A stretch of DNA of 64,000 bases from Zingiber officinale (taxonomy: Eukaryota; Streptophyta; Magnoliopsida; Zingiberales; Zingiberaceae), in NCBI RefSeq assembly GCF_018446385.1, contig NC_055996.1, positions 12,821,317-12,885,316 on the forward strand. The letters are read 5' to 3'. Positions 11,907-23,856 of this stretch are shown in pieces; position 1 is the stretch's first letter, and every line of letters begins with the position of its first letter. Under the pieces are notes generated by a model that was not told the DNA's origin, ran no database searches, and saw only the letters and a program-made list of their open reading frames with translations. The position numbers were made by a program, and so were the translations under genes.

Positions 11907-13090
11907 CGTGTATATCGTTCTTTGTATCTGGAATTGAAAAACATGATGTCAGTACAAAACCGACTGACCAGTACAAAACCGGTCAAATTCAATTTCCACA
12001 TATAGAACAAAATATACAGTATACATAAGTAATTAAGCAAAACAAATTTCCTTATTTTGGGGAGTCTCATGTGACTGACACATTGGATTGGTTGATCATG
12101 AATCCGAATTTTAAACTTAATCTATTGTCCTCATTAGAACTAATCTAATTGGACCTATATTATGTTATCGTTTAAGCCCATTTGAGTCAATCACAAACTT
12201 ATTAATCAAACTCAGGTTCATTTGACTCGTCCAATTGTCCATTGGATTAAGTCTGAATCATTAGAACAAATCCAATGTTTCTGATCAAATTTTGACACAA
12301 CGGAACTAATCCGGTCATATTTGATCAGCCCAACTTTTGTAATCAAGAATACCCAATTAATTCAATAATAAACCGGACTGGTTAAACCAACAAATAATTT
12401 AAAACAGCTTTAGGTATCATGGAATCAAATTGGTCTGCCTAAATCAATTAATAATTTAAACCAGACCTGGGTTTGATTGATCAAATTGGTAGGGTTCTAT
12501 TTTCGATAAATTGAACCATAATTTAATTAAATATTTATTTATTAATTAATAATACATTCCTATATGTATTTAATTAATTAATAAAAATATTTAATTAAAT
12601 TTACCTACTGTTCATGTCGTGAAGAAGAAAATTTTAAATTTATGTATGCATTTTTTTTTCACGTTTTTGTTTTTTTTTCACAGTGCTTCATCAAAAAACA
12701 CTGTTCATGCTTTTTTCACTCTTGAATCGATTCACGCTTGTTCTTGAATCGATTCAAGTGCATGAAAAAAATTAAAAAACGCAACTTTACTGTTCATGTA
12801 TTTTTTTTTCTTTGATCAATTCGTGAATCGATTCAAATGCAAGTTTTTTCCACTGTGCTTCGTCAAAAGCACTGTTCACGATTTTTTTCAATCGATTCGT
12901 GAATCGATCCAACAACTATGCGCGATTTTGAATCGATTGGAATACAATTTCAATCGATTCATTCCAATTGAATCAATTGATTAATCGATTCAATTGATGA
13001 ACAATATTCACTGTTCATCATCTTCTTCACGATATAAGAAGAAAAACGTGAGTTTTTTCACGTCGATTTTCATACTTTCAAATCTAGCAC
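11907..13090. other. E3 leader with AATCGATT and CACTGTTCA repeats
   Basis: No gene seen. 12700-13010 holds repeated GAATCGATTC palindromes and several copies of CACTGTTCATG, plus T-rich runs. The palindromes resemble those in E1/E2 although the elements are otherwise unlike. Confidence 0.65.
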
Positions 13091-13102
13091 GCTCTGATAC
13101 CA
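13091..13102 (-). other. E3 primer-binding site
   Basis: Minus strand TGGTATCAGAGC, the standard initiator-Met tRNA complement, next to the LTR edge at 13104. Confidence 0.9.
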
Positions 13103-13103
13103 T

Positions 13104-13516
13104 TGTTGGTAATTTGAGAACATGAAATCGAAACTATACAAGGATAAAACAAAGCGATGCGGTAATTATAAACTCACAGTGATCTCCCGAAGTGTTGTTG
13201 AAGACGCCGGCGGTCGACGAAGAGGTTGTCGCTGTCGGAAGCACGATCACGGAGCAACCGGAAAGTGCTTCAAAGTTCACGAGCCAAATCCCAGCCGAAT
13301 GCTCTCCCTTTGCTCTCACACGATCTCTCCCTTTACGATCACCTCGGTGCTCCCTGATCACCTCGCCAAAAGCTCTTTTTTTAGATCTGCACTTGGACGC
13401 CTCTTATAAGAAGGCTAAGGAAGACGAAGGGGAAAGGACGCCCCTTCGTTTCCTTGGCGTTTGCAGCAAAAGGAGAGTAACGAAGGGAAACCCTTCGTCT
13501 CCAGTAACGCCCAACA
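13104..13516 (-). repeat. 5' LTR of E3
   Basis: About 413 bp. On the minus strand it begins TGTTGGGCGTTACTGG and ends ACCAACA. A TATA-like CTTATAAGAGG lies near 13400. The partner LTR is not in the window, so age cannot be judged. Confidence 0.8.
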
Positions 13517-14427
13517 GACTATATTATTCTTGAAGAATTACAGGGCCTTTTAGCAGTCTAACTGCAATGAATTGTTGAGGGGATGCATTGAGAATTTTCA
13601 GTTCAGGCATTGGAAGGACTGTTTGATGCATCCTTTCCTAGTCTGTCTTTGTAGGGAAGGTGGATAAGGCATAAAGCTATAAAACTAATGATGTGGTAAG
13701 TAAAGAGGGGAGGGGCATTTTTGCTATTTCACTGTAGCACCCTTTGCTGCGTCCATGCACGTGGATGCCACTTGCGCTGCCTCCGTTGCCTGCCACGCAA
13801 GCCCCTTGCTGCCTCTGGCATTACCTTCCTCGTCGACCACTGGCCACTCCATGGCCTATCGCCTTCTCCCTCAATGCGGCAACCACCCTTCTTACTTCAC
13901 TCAGGATGCCTCCGCTACGAGTGTCGTTGATCACGTCGCCGGCGATGACATCTGCTCCTCTTTCTTTATGTCCGACCCCCAACCTCTCTTCGAAGGCCAG
14001 GTTGTTTCCCTCTGCACATTGACGCCACCTCCTCTCCTCCTTCGACATGGACGCCACCTCCCTCTCTCTGTTCCGGTGTCCACAACCATCACTGGTAGCT
14101 TTCTCACCAGCACTGTCTTTGCCTCACGCATGCAGCTGCTCCTGGCGCCACCTCCCTCTCCCTTTCCAGTGTCGCCGTAGAGGCCTAAACTGCCATCGAC
14201 ACCACGAAGCCATTGCCTTCGCCTTCCAGTGTCATCATCCACCCCACAACCCACAGAGAGCAGTCCCCAACCGCCGGCTCCATTGCCTGCACCCCGCTGT
14301 CGAATCCGACTACTCGATGCTCTCGCCTTCTGATCCGTTGATCCATCTCTCAATCTGTATTGTTGTATGCTTTTGCCGTCGATCGGGCCTCCGAGTCCTA
14401 GTTAATGTGCACCCGTTGTGTTTCTTT
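13517..14427. other. GC-rich unassigned stretch
   Basis: The composition changes sharply to GC-rich (13730-14400), with overlapping open frames on both strands (for example 13755-14180 on plus and 13931-14353 on minus). None shows a domain, a consistent splice pattern or a family resemblance I know. It could be a captured gene fragment or old element sequence. It is interrupted on the right by a solo LTR. Confidence 0.4.
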
Positions 14428-16976
14428 TGTTAGAGTGTATACTAAAAGTCTAGCTTTTGGTATAAACATTTATCTAGAAATAAGAATCACATTGGTCAAA
14501 TGTCTACATTTATGATAAATGTAGTTGTTCAATTAATTTATATTGTAGATAACATGGTGTGTGGTGTCACACACAGAGGATCATGTTATCAGTACCTTAT
14601 AAATTATAAACAGTAACTCACGACCATAATGGAAAGGAACAAACCATTGGAAGGTCGTAGTGTAATTAGGTATTAGTTTATCTTAACTATATAATTACAC
14701 TAGTACACTTAGAGTGTATTGAGTAGGACCATTAGAGGTCGTTTCTTTTATACTGACTTTATAAAGAAACAAAGACCTCAGTTATTATGGAAGTGTGTGC
14801 TCTTAATCCTAATATAATAACAAGCACATATATTTGATATTTATTTCTTTAATTTATCAATGGGTGAGATTTAGTTCGATGAATCAATAAGCCCGATAAG
14901 TTGGGAAATGATATCACTTATAGTGTGTATTGTTGATTATAGAAGGAAACTGTGTCCTAGTGATCTAGGTTGAGAATGTCCTCAAGAGGAGATCATAAGG
15001 ATTGTCATGTTAAACCCTGCAGGTGGACTTAGTCCGACATGACGATAAGGTTGAGTGGTACTACTCTTGGACTAAGATATTAATTAAATGAGTTATCAGT
15101 AACTCGCTTAATTAGTGGACATTTGACATCTTAAACACAGGGAGACTAACACACTCATAATAAGAAGGAGCCCAAAATGTAATTTGGGATTGGTGCGGTA
15201 GTTCAATAATAGTTCTTTAGTGGAATGAATTATTATTGATGGAATTAAGTTGTGTGTTCGGGGCGAACACGGGAAGCTTAATTTCATCGGGAGACCAAAA
15301 CCAATTCCTCCTCTCGGTCCCTATCGTAGCCTCTTGTATATAGAGATTTATACCCACCACATACCCACCTTCTTACCCAACCAATAGGGGCCGGCCAAGC
15401 CTAAAGGTTGGCCTTAAGGTGGCCGGCCAATAGCTTGGAGCCCAAGCTTAGGTGGCCGGCCACATCATATTAAAAAGGATTTTTTATTAAAATTATTTCT
15501 TATGTGGATATCATAGTTTTAAAAGAGAGTTTAAAAATTAAATCTTTCCTTTTAAAGCTTTCTACAAAAGATTAAGAAAAGATTTGAAATCTTTCCTTAT
15601 TTGTAGATTGAAAGGAGATTTTATTTTTAAGAAAAACTTTCCTTTTGACCATGATAATAATTTAAAAGAGAAGTTTAAAAATTAAATATTCTCTTTTATT
15701 AGTTTCTAAAAAGATTAAGAAAAGATTTGATATCTTTCCTTATTTGTAGATTGAAAAGAGATTTTAATTTTTAGAGATAACTTTCCTTTTGGAAATTATC
15801 CACATGTTTAGAAGAAGAATTTTAATTTATAAAATTTTCTTTTTATTAACCAATCATGAAGGGATAAAAATTATTGGAGAAATTTTTATAAATTTCTAGA
15901 AACAAATTAGGAAGTTTTAATTCTTGTGTGAATTAAATTTTCCTTGTTTTGGGGAATTAGAAGTGGCCGGCCATTATTATTAAAAGAAGAAAATTATTTT
16001 TTAATTAAAATAATTTTTTTTATGACAAAAGAATTAAGGAATTTTTTATTAAAATTTCCTTATTTGTCAAGACCAAGGATTATAAAAGAGGGAGTAGAGG
16101 TGCCTTCACGGGTGATCAACTCTATTATTCTTCTCCTCTCTTTTCCTCCTTGGTGGTCGGCCCTAGCTTCTTCCTCTTCTCTTCTTCTTATGGCCGGCGG
16201 CAACCTCTCTTGGAGCTCTTGATGGTGGCCGGTTCTAGCTAGGAGAAGGAGAGAAAGGTGGTTTTGTTTCTTGCATCCCTTGGAGCTTGGTGGTGATGGC
16301 CGGACCTCTACTTCTCTTGGAGAATTGTGGTGGCCGAAACTTGCAAGGAAGAAGAAGGTGCTTGGTGGTTCTCATCTCGGAAGATCGTTGCCCACACAAC
16401 GTCCGAGGTTAGAAGAGGAATACGATAGAAGATCAAGAGGTGTTTTTAGAAGGTATAACTAGTAATTTTTCCTTTCCGCATCATGCTAGTTATTTATGGA
16501 AATAATATCAAATACAAGAGGCTTACGATTCTAGTATTTCGAATATGTTTTTCGAAGTTGTGTTCTTTTATTTTTTTTCCTTGTGATTTGATTGTTCTTT
16601 TTGGTTGACCTAAAGTTATTTTAGGAAATTAAATATTAGCTTTCCATAAAAGGTTTTGTCTAGTCGGTGGTGGTTGTTCCCATATCCAAGAAGGCCATGT
16701 GCCTCGCCACGTCAGTACTGGGAACCAATTATGGAAATTAATGTTTAATGGAATTAATAACTTAGGTGATTTGGATCAAACGTGTTAAGTTCCGCAGGAG
16801 ATCCAAGTCTAAACCTTAAAGAACAAATAGATTAAGTTTTGGATCAAACGTGTTAAGTTCCGCAGGCGATCCAAAATTTAATTTAAAAGAACACATGGTA
16901 GCTAGGAAAAGGTTCAGACCTTTGTACAAAATTTTTGTACAGTGGAACCTCTAGGTTTTCCGAGTAGCAACCAACA
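14428..16976 (+). mobile_element. Solo LTR of the E5 Copia family, TSD tcttt
   Basis: Begins TGTTAGAGTGTATACTAAAA and ends GCAACCAACA, matching the E5 LTR at 26638-29014 at both ends and in the middle. TATA-like ATTATAAAAGAG lies at about 16079. It is flanked by the identical 5-mer tcttt at 14423-14427 and 16977-16981. No primer-binding site or internal sequence follows, so this is a solo LTR left by recombination between two LTRs. Repeated gccggcc motifs in the 3' half give it locally high GC. Confidence 0.9.
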
Positions 16977-16981
16977 TCTTT

Positions 16982-17700
16982 CTGTCCTGTCGATCAGATG
17001 CCCCCATTCGGCCTCGTCTCTTTCAAGCCGGCCCTTCTGATCTAGCTTGTCTCCAGCCTTCGAGTCGATGTTGTTCTTGGCCTTTGTGTTGTTGTCCCAT
17101 TCCGACACGTGTGTCGTGGTCCGGCCTGTGTGTCGCTGTCATATCCCGGCCTGTATGCCGACATTATATCTCGGCCTGCCTGCAATTGTCATGTTTCAGT
17201 CTGCGCGCCATCGCGTTCGGCTCCGAGCAGTCAGATCCAACTCCTCATCTGGCTCATATTCATATATTCTTCTAGGTCACGACGACTCAATCAGCATCAC
17301 GACTAGCTCATTAATCTACCAGAGGGCGCCCTTCTGGGCCAGAGTACGCTCTCCATTCTTATTCTATATGCATTTCATTACTCTTCTATTTGTTCTGTTC
17401 CTCATATATTCGTTGGATCTGTCTCGAGCATTAGGGTACCAGGAACTAGGATAACCCGATTGCTGGCTACAGATAACGTTGATCAGAGGACTTCTAACGA
17501 CTTGGTCCTCAACATACCCTTCCCGAACTATAATGATTCGATCAATATTCTAGTCACATCACCCCGATAGTCCGTCTAACTCAACTTCTGGACAGAAACC
17601 GTTGGTCGGAGTTGATTACCGGCAGCCAAAATCTGCTCAAGTGTGAAACAGATGGAGGATGCCGATTCCATGCCTGCAACTAACAGCTTTGTCAGGATAT
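16982..17700. repeat. LTR-like debris with CGGCCTG minisatellite
   Basis: 17110-17215 holds three to four degenerate copies of an approximately 33-bp unit built on CCGGCCTGTGTGTCGCTGTC. The rest resembles Gypsy LTR sequence elsewhere in the window in composition and phrasing. No coding domain is supported. Confidence 0.4.
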
Positions 17701-17892
17701 GGGCGTTAGAAGATTGTTGAATCTAATTCTAAGTTTGGAAGACAACAAACTGTAACTTGAGTTATTAGAAGTATATATTTGCATCCATACAAACTAAAGA
17801 CAGTTTTTGGAGTGTTTGTTGTTAGTTGAAGATCATGAATTTCAGTTATGAGAGAAAAAAAGATCTTAGCAATCATGTTTTGATAAATGCAG

Positions 17893-18178
17893 ACAAATCC
17901 TTGCTTCCGAGAAGGGAAAAAGAGTGGCTTTTTCTTCTGCCTACGAAACCGCAAATATCCAAAATCCAAATGGATCACGCACAAATAGAGCAACTGGAAA
18001 TGGCTATTGGAAAGCCACTGGCAAAGACCGAAAAATTGCCTGTGGACATTCAATATATGGGTTGAGAAAGACTCTTGTTTTTTACCATGGGAGAGCTCCA
18101 GGAGGTGAAAGGACCGGTTGGGTGATGTATGAGTTTCGGCTGTGTGAAGATTTCCATCAAGGATCTTTGAATTTTTGA
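17893..18178 (+). pseudogene. NAC-domain transcription factor fragment
   Basis: The plus strand after a plausible intron acceptor (ATGCAG at about 17887-17892) encodes NAC subdomains C and [12 protein letters not shown], then [20 protein letters not shown], then [20 protein letters not shown] and [19 protein letters not shown] before a stop. This is DNA-binding domain sequence of the plant NAC family. Comparing the expected EWYFFCPRNRKYPNGS with the DNA, two small insertions (about one base after the TGG codon and about seven bases before CAAATGG) throw the first half out of frame with the second. The N-terminal NAC exon and the activation region are missing. It is a truncated, probably dead copy beside the 3' end of ankyrin copy A. 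Confidence 0.8.
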
Positions 18179-18808
18179 GTAGATGACTAATTTCTTGATG
18201 CTAGAACACTTTTGAATCAGAAAGCTCATCTTTTCTGTCTGTTTCATTGGAGTTCTATGTCAATGATGAACAGAGCCAATTCTACAGCCTTGAATTGGAT
18301 CTTTCTTTTGATGAGGATTAACTGAGGACCTTATGCTTTAATTTGCATTGTTGTTAAGCAACGATACTTGGAACCCTATCGTGACTGCATCGATTTGTAG
18401 GCAATCTAGTGAAGGTGAAGAAGATGCAAGCTCGTGGCTGCAGGATGACAACTTAGTGATAGTGATATAGGACATTGTTTGTGTACTGAGGTTGCACAAG
18501 CTTGATGGTCGTTCGTTATCACTTGTCAAGGGCAAAATGACTGAGGCATGCCTTTGCTTTGCTTTGCTGTAATAGGTTTGAGGCTTAGAATAATGATGTT
18601 GATGAAAACAAAAGTTCCTTTCTGGAAGAAGAAAAAAGGATCATGAATCATGAAATGAGATCTGTTATTGGAACTACAGTAAATCGTCAAGAAGTCTCTG
18701 CATTATGAATCTCAGGAACAAGACAAACAAGGCAAAAAAATGCACAAACGGAATCCAACAAGACAAACAGCACTCCAGACACACTAATGAATGCACGACT
18801 TTGGTTGT
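18179..18808. other. 3' flank of ankyrin copy A, shared with copy B
   Basis: From about 18470 to the stop codon of copy A the sequence matches 35405-35821 downstream of copy B (landmarks: GGTCGTTCGTTATCACTTGT, GGCATGCCTTTGCTTTGC, GGAACTACAGTAAATC). It marks the duplicated unit boundary and probably includes the 3' UTR. 18179-18469 holds no recognisable gene. Confidence 0.75.
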
Positions 18809-20142
18809 CTACTTCCAAATACGCCTGAACGCCGGCCAAACGGTTGCTCCCCTGTAATACAGCACCATCAAGCAGAGGGCAGGGAAGACAGTGAGTTCCA
18901 GTACGAGCGGAATCAGATCGTCGGACTCCGTCCTCTGCCCGCCGTAAATCTGCAGGAAGATGTTGCAGGTGAAGGAGACGAGCAGCGCCAGGAGCGCCAT
19001 GACGAAGGACAAGCAGGCCAAGAAGTACTTGGTCGGAATGGCCCGCCGGAACTGCTGCTCCTTGTAGGGCACGAAAAGGAGGGAGAGGAAGAGCACCAGC
19101 GAGGTGGTGGCGCAGGAGAGGCCGATGACGTAGGTGTGGGAGAAGATCTTGAAGGGCAGCCTGCCCATGTAGACCGGATTCCCTGTTTTCTCGTCCTTCT
19201 CGCCGGGGATCGAGAAGCTCGACGCGAACACCACCGCGGCCAGCAGCCCCGAGCAGGTCTTCCCCATCTCCATCAGCTGGTTCTTGCAGCTCTGGAACAT
19301 CTCCTTGTGTCTCTCGCTGAACACCTCTTGCGCCGTCATCTCCTCCTCGTTCCGACTGTACACCAGCTCCTTCGGCACCATGTCTTTCACCGACTACTCA
19401 AAATTTGGTGAGAAAACTTCACTTTCTCAAGATTAATTAGCTATTGAAGAATTAATTAGCACAAAAAACCTTTGATTGATTTGTTTATTTACCTCAAAAA
19501 AAAGGAGTTCGTCTTGCAACTGCACGGCGTCGTCCGTATCGGGAGGAGTCCTCTCCGAAGCAAAATGCAGGATGGTCTTCCTCGTCCCCGACTTGGTGTG
19601 CGAGAGCAGCCAGAAGGGCAGGACAGGGTTGTGGCCTGCCGTCTTCTTTCGGATGATCTCCACGATCTCCCGGCTGCCGCTCTCGATCGCCGCCTGGAGG
19701 ACGTTCCGGCCGCGGCTGTCCACGTACGTCGCCGACTCCGGGCACACCTGCAGGATCATTCCCACGAACTCGGGCAGGCCCATCTCCGCCCCCATGATCA
19801 GCGGCGACTCCTTCCAGTTCCGCTTCGACGACATCGACTCCAGAGCCCTGCTCGCGCTCTGGAGGAGCCCCTCGACTGCCGGCGCGTCGCTTCCGCGGGT
19901 GGCGTCGTCGAGGTGGAGGAGCTTGTCGACGAACTCCAACTGGAGGTTGCGCTGCTCGGACTCTGGCCCTTTCTTACGTTCCCGATTGTCACGGCGCGCC
20001 TCTCGCGAAGAAGCCCCAACCCGGTAGTCTCTTCTGTCTCCCGAGATGAAGAGCCCGAAGTACCCGCGGTACTTCGCTAGGAATTCTATGAGCTTCAAGG
20101 TGTCTCTGTGAACTTCTTTCAACTCGTACAGTGTCTAACCCA

Positions 20143-20249
20143 GCAGGGATCTATTGATCCGCAAATTACGAACCAGAGGATGATCCATTGATCTGGACCT
20201 TTGATTTAAATGGACCTCATCTTTAAATAAGTGGACCCCTAGACACTTG
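20143..20249. mobile_element. MITE remnant in exon 6 of copy A
   Basis: Contains GATCCGCAAATTACGAACCA, GAGGATGATCCA and TTTGATTTAAATGGACC, matching the left part of the foldback at 58862-59028. The flanking bases are exon 6 sequence (GCGTGAAACTGC on the right, GTGTCTAACC on the left). About 107 bp remain; the other half of the foldback is missing. Confidence 0.7.
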
Positions 20250-20452
20250 CTGCGTGAAACTGCAAAATTTCCCTTTCTTTAGATTTACATTCCCCACCCC
20301 CAATATATCTCAATTTTTGAAACGCCCCTATATATTTTTTTTGAAATTTAAAATTACCTTTTGTCAAATGCTGTAATGGTGTTAAACTGTTAATGATTAA
20401 CTGCAAATTAGTAAAAGATTAAAGGGGAAAACGAAAAGGACGGTCTCTCTCA

Positions 20453-21117
20453 AATAGAGATATAAACGAGTCGAACTAAGTCGAATAGTATTAGGCTCAA
20501 GTTTTAAATTATATTCGGGCTCGAGCTCGGCTCGTTTTGGAATTACCAAGCTCGGAAATAGTTTGAGTTCAGTTTATTATTAGCTCGATTATCATAGTTA
20601 ATGAGTCTAACTCGTTAAGCGAGCTTGGACTCGTTTTAGAGCTCATTTTTTGACTTGTTTTAAAATTCATTTTAGAGCTCATTTTGTAGGCTTGTTAAGC
20701 GAGTTCAAAAACTCGTTTGAATAAATATTCAATAAACCTAACAACTAAAATAAAATAAACTCAACACATCATTGAACATCCCAAACTACTACATTAAATT
20801 TTCAAACTCAACACATTATTGAATATGTTTGCGAGCCCTTTAATCGAGCTGAGTTCAAGCTCGAGTTCATGAGCCTATAAATGAGCATGTTCTCAAGTCC
20901 TTTAAACGAGCCGAGCTTAAGCCCGAGCTCGTGAGCCTATAAATGAACATAATCACGAGCTCACGAGCTGAATGTCCTTAAGCTCAAGTTCGACTCAATA
21001 AAATTATCGAGCTAGCTCAGCTCAATAATATAAATGAATAAACTCAAACAAACTTTTTATTAAATCAAATTTTGAATAACTCGCTAACCATTTTGATCCA
21101 TTTACATCCCTACTCTC
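20453..21117. mobile_element. Non-autonomous TIR element in intron 5 of copy A
   Basis: The right end CATTTACATCCCTA and the left end GATATAAACGAG are imperfect inverted repeats. The interior is full of GAGCTCGAGCTCG-like words (gctcgag, gagctcg, cgagccga). The layout matches widespread plant non-autonomous elements with GGGATGTAAA-type ends, probably hAT-like. A related insertion lies at 40226-40652. Confidence 0.55.
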
Positions 21118-21549
21118 AAGTCTCAATGAAATTCTCTCTGACTGTTAAATTTGTTGGACTGTATAATAATATGAATTATTCAATAAAAAGATAATTTGAA
21201 AAGGAAATAACATGATGATAACAAAAATAATCGGCACCTTTTGGGTTTTATCCTAGTTTAAAAATTTTTTAGAGATATTTGAATTTGGGGGTTTAACAAA
21301 TTTGGAATAAAAATTAGACTTGAGTAAAAAAAATGTTAATTCATACGAATCCATGAAATGGGAACTTACCTTGCCGTAAAAGTTTGAAAGAAAATATGCG
21401 AATTGATCTTAAAATCTTGTAAAATAACATAAGAATCGATGTCCCTGCATGCAAACATCCACCCACAACAATATATAAGATAAGGCAATTAAATTTCATA
21501 AGTAAAACATCTGAAACAACATTTTGTTTTGGATATTGATTTAAAATAA

Positions 21550-23450
21550 AAAATTATTTTATTAAATTTAAATATCTATTTTTTTACTATTCTATATATC
21601 AACTTTGCTATATAATATTTAGACAATAGAATTCATGCTTTAAATTTAGAAAAATATTATTTATAAATATAAAATTTAGGGAATAGATAGGATAACTAAT
21701 GTAAAGAATTTTTTAATTATCTTATTTAAAATTTAAGATAAAATTTTTAAATAGAATAATTGATATCGATGATGTAAATATTTATTTCATAAACCATGTA
21801 CATATGATTGTTCTTTAAGCATATAAAGTGAAAGAACTACTTGGTTCACATGACCCATATGGTAAATTTGACGACCTATATTCATCCATTTAGATAGTCT
21901 ATCTATTCAAAAGGCTCAATCTACACTAGGTTTGATGGGTTCACACAGCTTGTAGAATTTGATCTACATGCATGTTCTACTCAATTTACTTCATTCACTT
22001 AGCTCACTTGGCTTTGCTCACTCCATCTACTATGTTTGTCTTGCCAAATTTGATTTGTTAATGAATTCATTTCATATCTAACTTTCTTGATCTACCCATC
22101 TCGACTAACTTGCTTGAATATCCAATTTGCTTGGTGCATTCAATTGATCCATCTCAACTAGTATACATTGACTTATTTTTGTCTATTCAAAGGACTTTGT
22201 CATCGCATTGGTCGAAGCGGTTGGATTCCATGCGAAAATTAAATAAGAAAAAAATATAGCAGAAAGAAATTGATCAGAGATCCATACAAATTCTAATTGC
22301 AGCATTGGTGTAGGTTGTTATCTTTAAATGCACAGAATCCCTTTTATGAATCTAAAGAGTCTGATCAATCTAAGCACGATCAGTGCATTTGTGTCTCTTG
22401 CAATATCTACACAAACACAACCACAACTCATCTCACAAGTATAATTAGAGTCACCATAAATTTCTCTCACGCATATTGTTCATCAGTGCTAGCTTTATGC
22501 GTATGTATATATAAGTTGAAATCAAACTAAAACTTTTAGGGTTGATACAATCTTATCAGGTAAGACATGATTTTACAAGAATTTATCAGATAAGATGTGT
22601 TCTCGCACGATCTTATTAGATAAGACATGTTGTGACCTACTCAAGTACTCTAAGTCTTATATAATAAGACAGTCTCCAAATTATAACCCACTAATAAAAC
22701 GTGATCTTCATTTGGTTTGGGTATGTCTGAAATAAACTTAAACGAATATCGGATTAATCATTAATCTAATAAATTTAAGATAAAATTATATTAACCCATT
22801 AATCTAACAAGTTTAACATCCGGAATTAATTCCAAACTTAAACTTAAGCCCACTTTATTTTAGTCATACTAAATTAAAACAAATTTCAAATTGATGTGCT
22901 CTGTGTGTGACCTAACAAGTTATCATAATATTGACAGTGACTCTAAAATCATATTTTAAAAACACAAGTAATGAATGACATCTAGCAATATATCATGACT
23001 ATCCAAGTAACGAGAATGTCGTAGATATGATCTAACCTATTTATGACTATTTTATTGAATAACTTAGTTTTTTTTGTCCATGATATCTAAATTGATTTAC
23101 GAGGTATAGATTGTATCATCCTCTCATTAATCTATGTCTTTTCTTGATCTCTAAATACACTTAATTATATTAGCTCAATATCTTATACTGATTTATTTTA
23201 GTATGACCATATATTTTGTGATCTTACTTAATCAAGGAATCCACAATATTACTTTCGTTATATGAGAGGGGCAACATATAATTGATTCTCACATCAATCA
23301 TCTTATAATTGATTCTTAAAACTGACCTAACATGAGCTTCTTACATCAAACTACCCTTTTTTGGTCTATAAGTCAAATTGTTGTGTCTAACATTATCTAT
23401 TTGCTATGCCCCAATTCACCACAAGTGAAATAAAATGCACATGAACTCTA
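21550..23450. repeat. About 1.9-kb unclassified insertion in intron 4 of copy A
   Basis: The corresponding intron is 157 bp in copy B and 251 bp in copy C but 2054 bp here. The ends are recognisable as ancestral intron (TTCATAAGTAAAACATCT on the right border, AAATGCCTCGTTACC on the left border). The extra DNA is AT-rich, with three tandem copies of a GATAAG-containing unit at 22555-22640. No gene or terminal repeat is recognised. Confidence 0.55.
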
Positions 23451-23804
23451 CAACTCCACTGTATTTAGAAGGAAAATTCGAAAGAAATGCCTCGTTACCT
23501 CTTTCTAATTCATCTTTGTCCTTCTTTATTTCTCCTGAATTTTCATCATGAAAGTCCTGATCCTAATTGCAGATAATTTTTAGGGGCAAACAGCATTATT
23601 ACATGAAAATAATACACCAGTATATTATTTTTTTTGTAATTTCAAATAGAAAAAGGGCATATAGATTAAAATCCTCAGATATATTTAAGAGTTATATTAA
23701 TTTGTTACCTCGATATCTCTTATGCTTTGCTTGCGAGGGTAATCGAGAGACTCGTCATCCAGGGGAATCCCTGATACATTTAAGTATCAAACACTTTATA
23801 TATA

Positions 23805-23807
<3 letters not shown>

Positions 23808-23853
<46 letters not shown>
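23808..23853. repeat. (TA)n microsatellite
   Basis: About 22 uninterrupted TA units in intron 2 of copy A. It is likely polymorphic. Confidence 0.95.

Positions 23854-23856
<3 letters not shown>

Larger units (their letters stand above)
6313..13516 (-). mobile_element. Copia retrotransposon E3 with extra upstream ORF
   Basis: On the minus strand the order is: 5' LTR (13104-13516), initiator-Met PBS (13091-13102), long leader with an extra ORF (11226-11906), gag (10318-10842), zinc knuckle, protease, integrase, reverse transcriptase and RNase H (ending near 6899), then about 580 bp of 3' internal sequence cut by E1 at 6312. Integrase before reverse transcriptase is the Copia order. The 3' LTR is outside the window. 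The coding part is broken in about four to six places, so it is a fossil, though the domains remain easily readable. Confidence 0.9.

Noticed and set aside
13721-14433. Protein-coding gene in the GC-rich island
   Set aside because: Frames on both strands are equally long, with biased composition and no recognisable domain or splice pattern.
18791-19411. Long plus-strand frame of about 206 codons
   Set aside because: Antisense shadow of the GC-rich PGG exon of copy A; equivalents exist opposite the exons of B and C. No domain.
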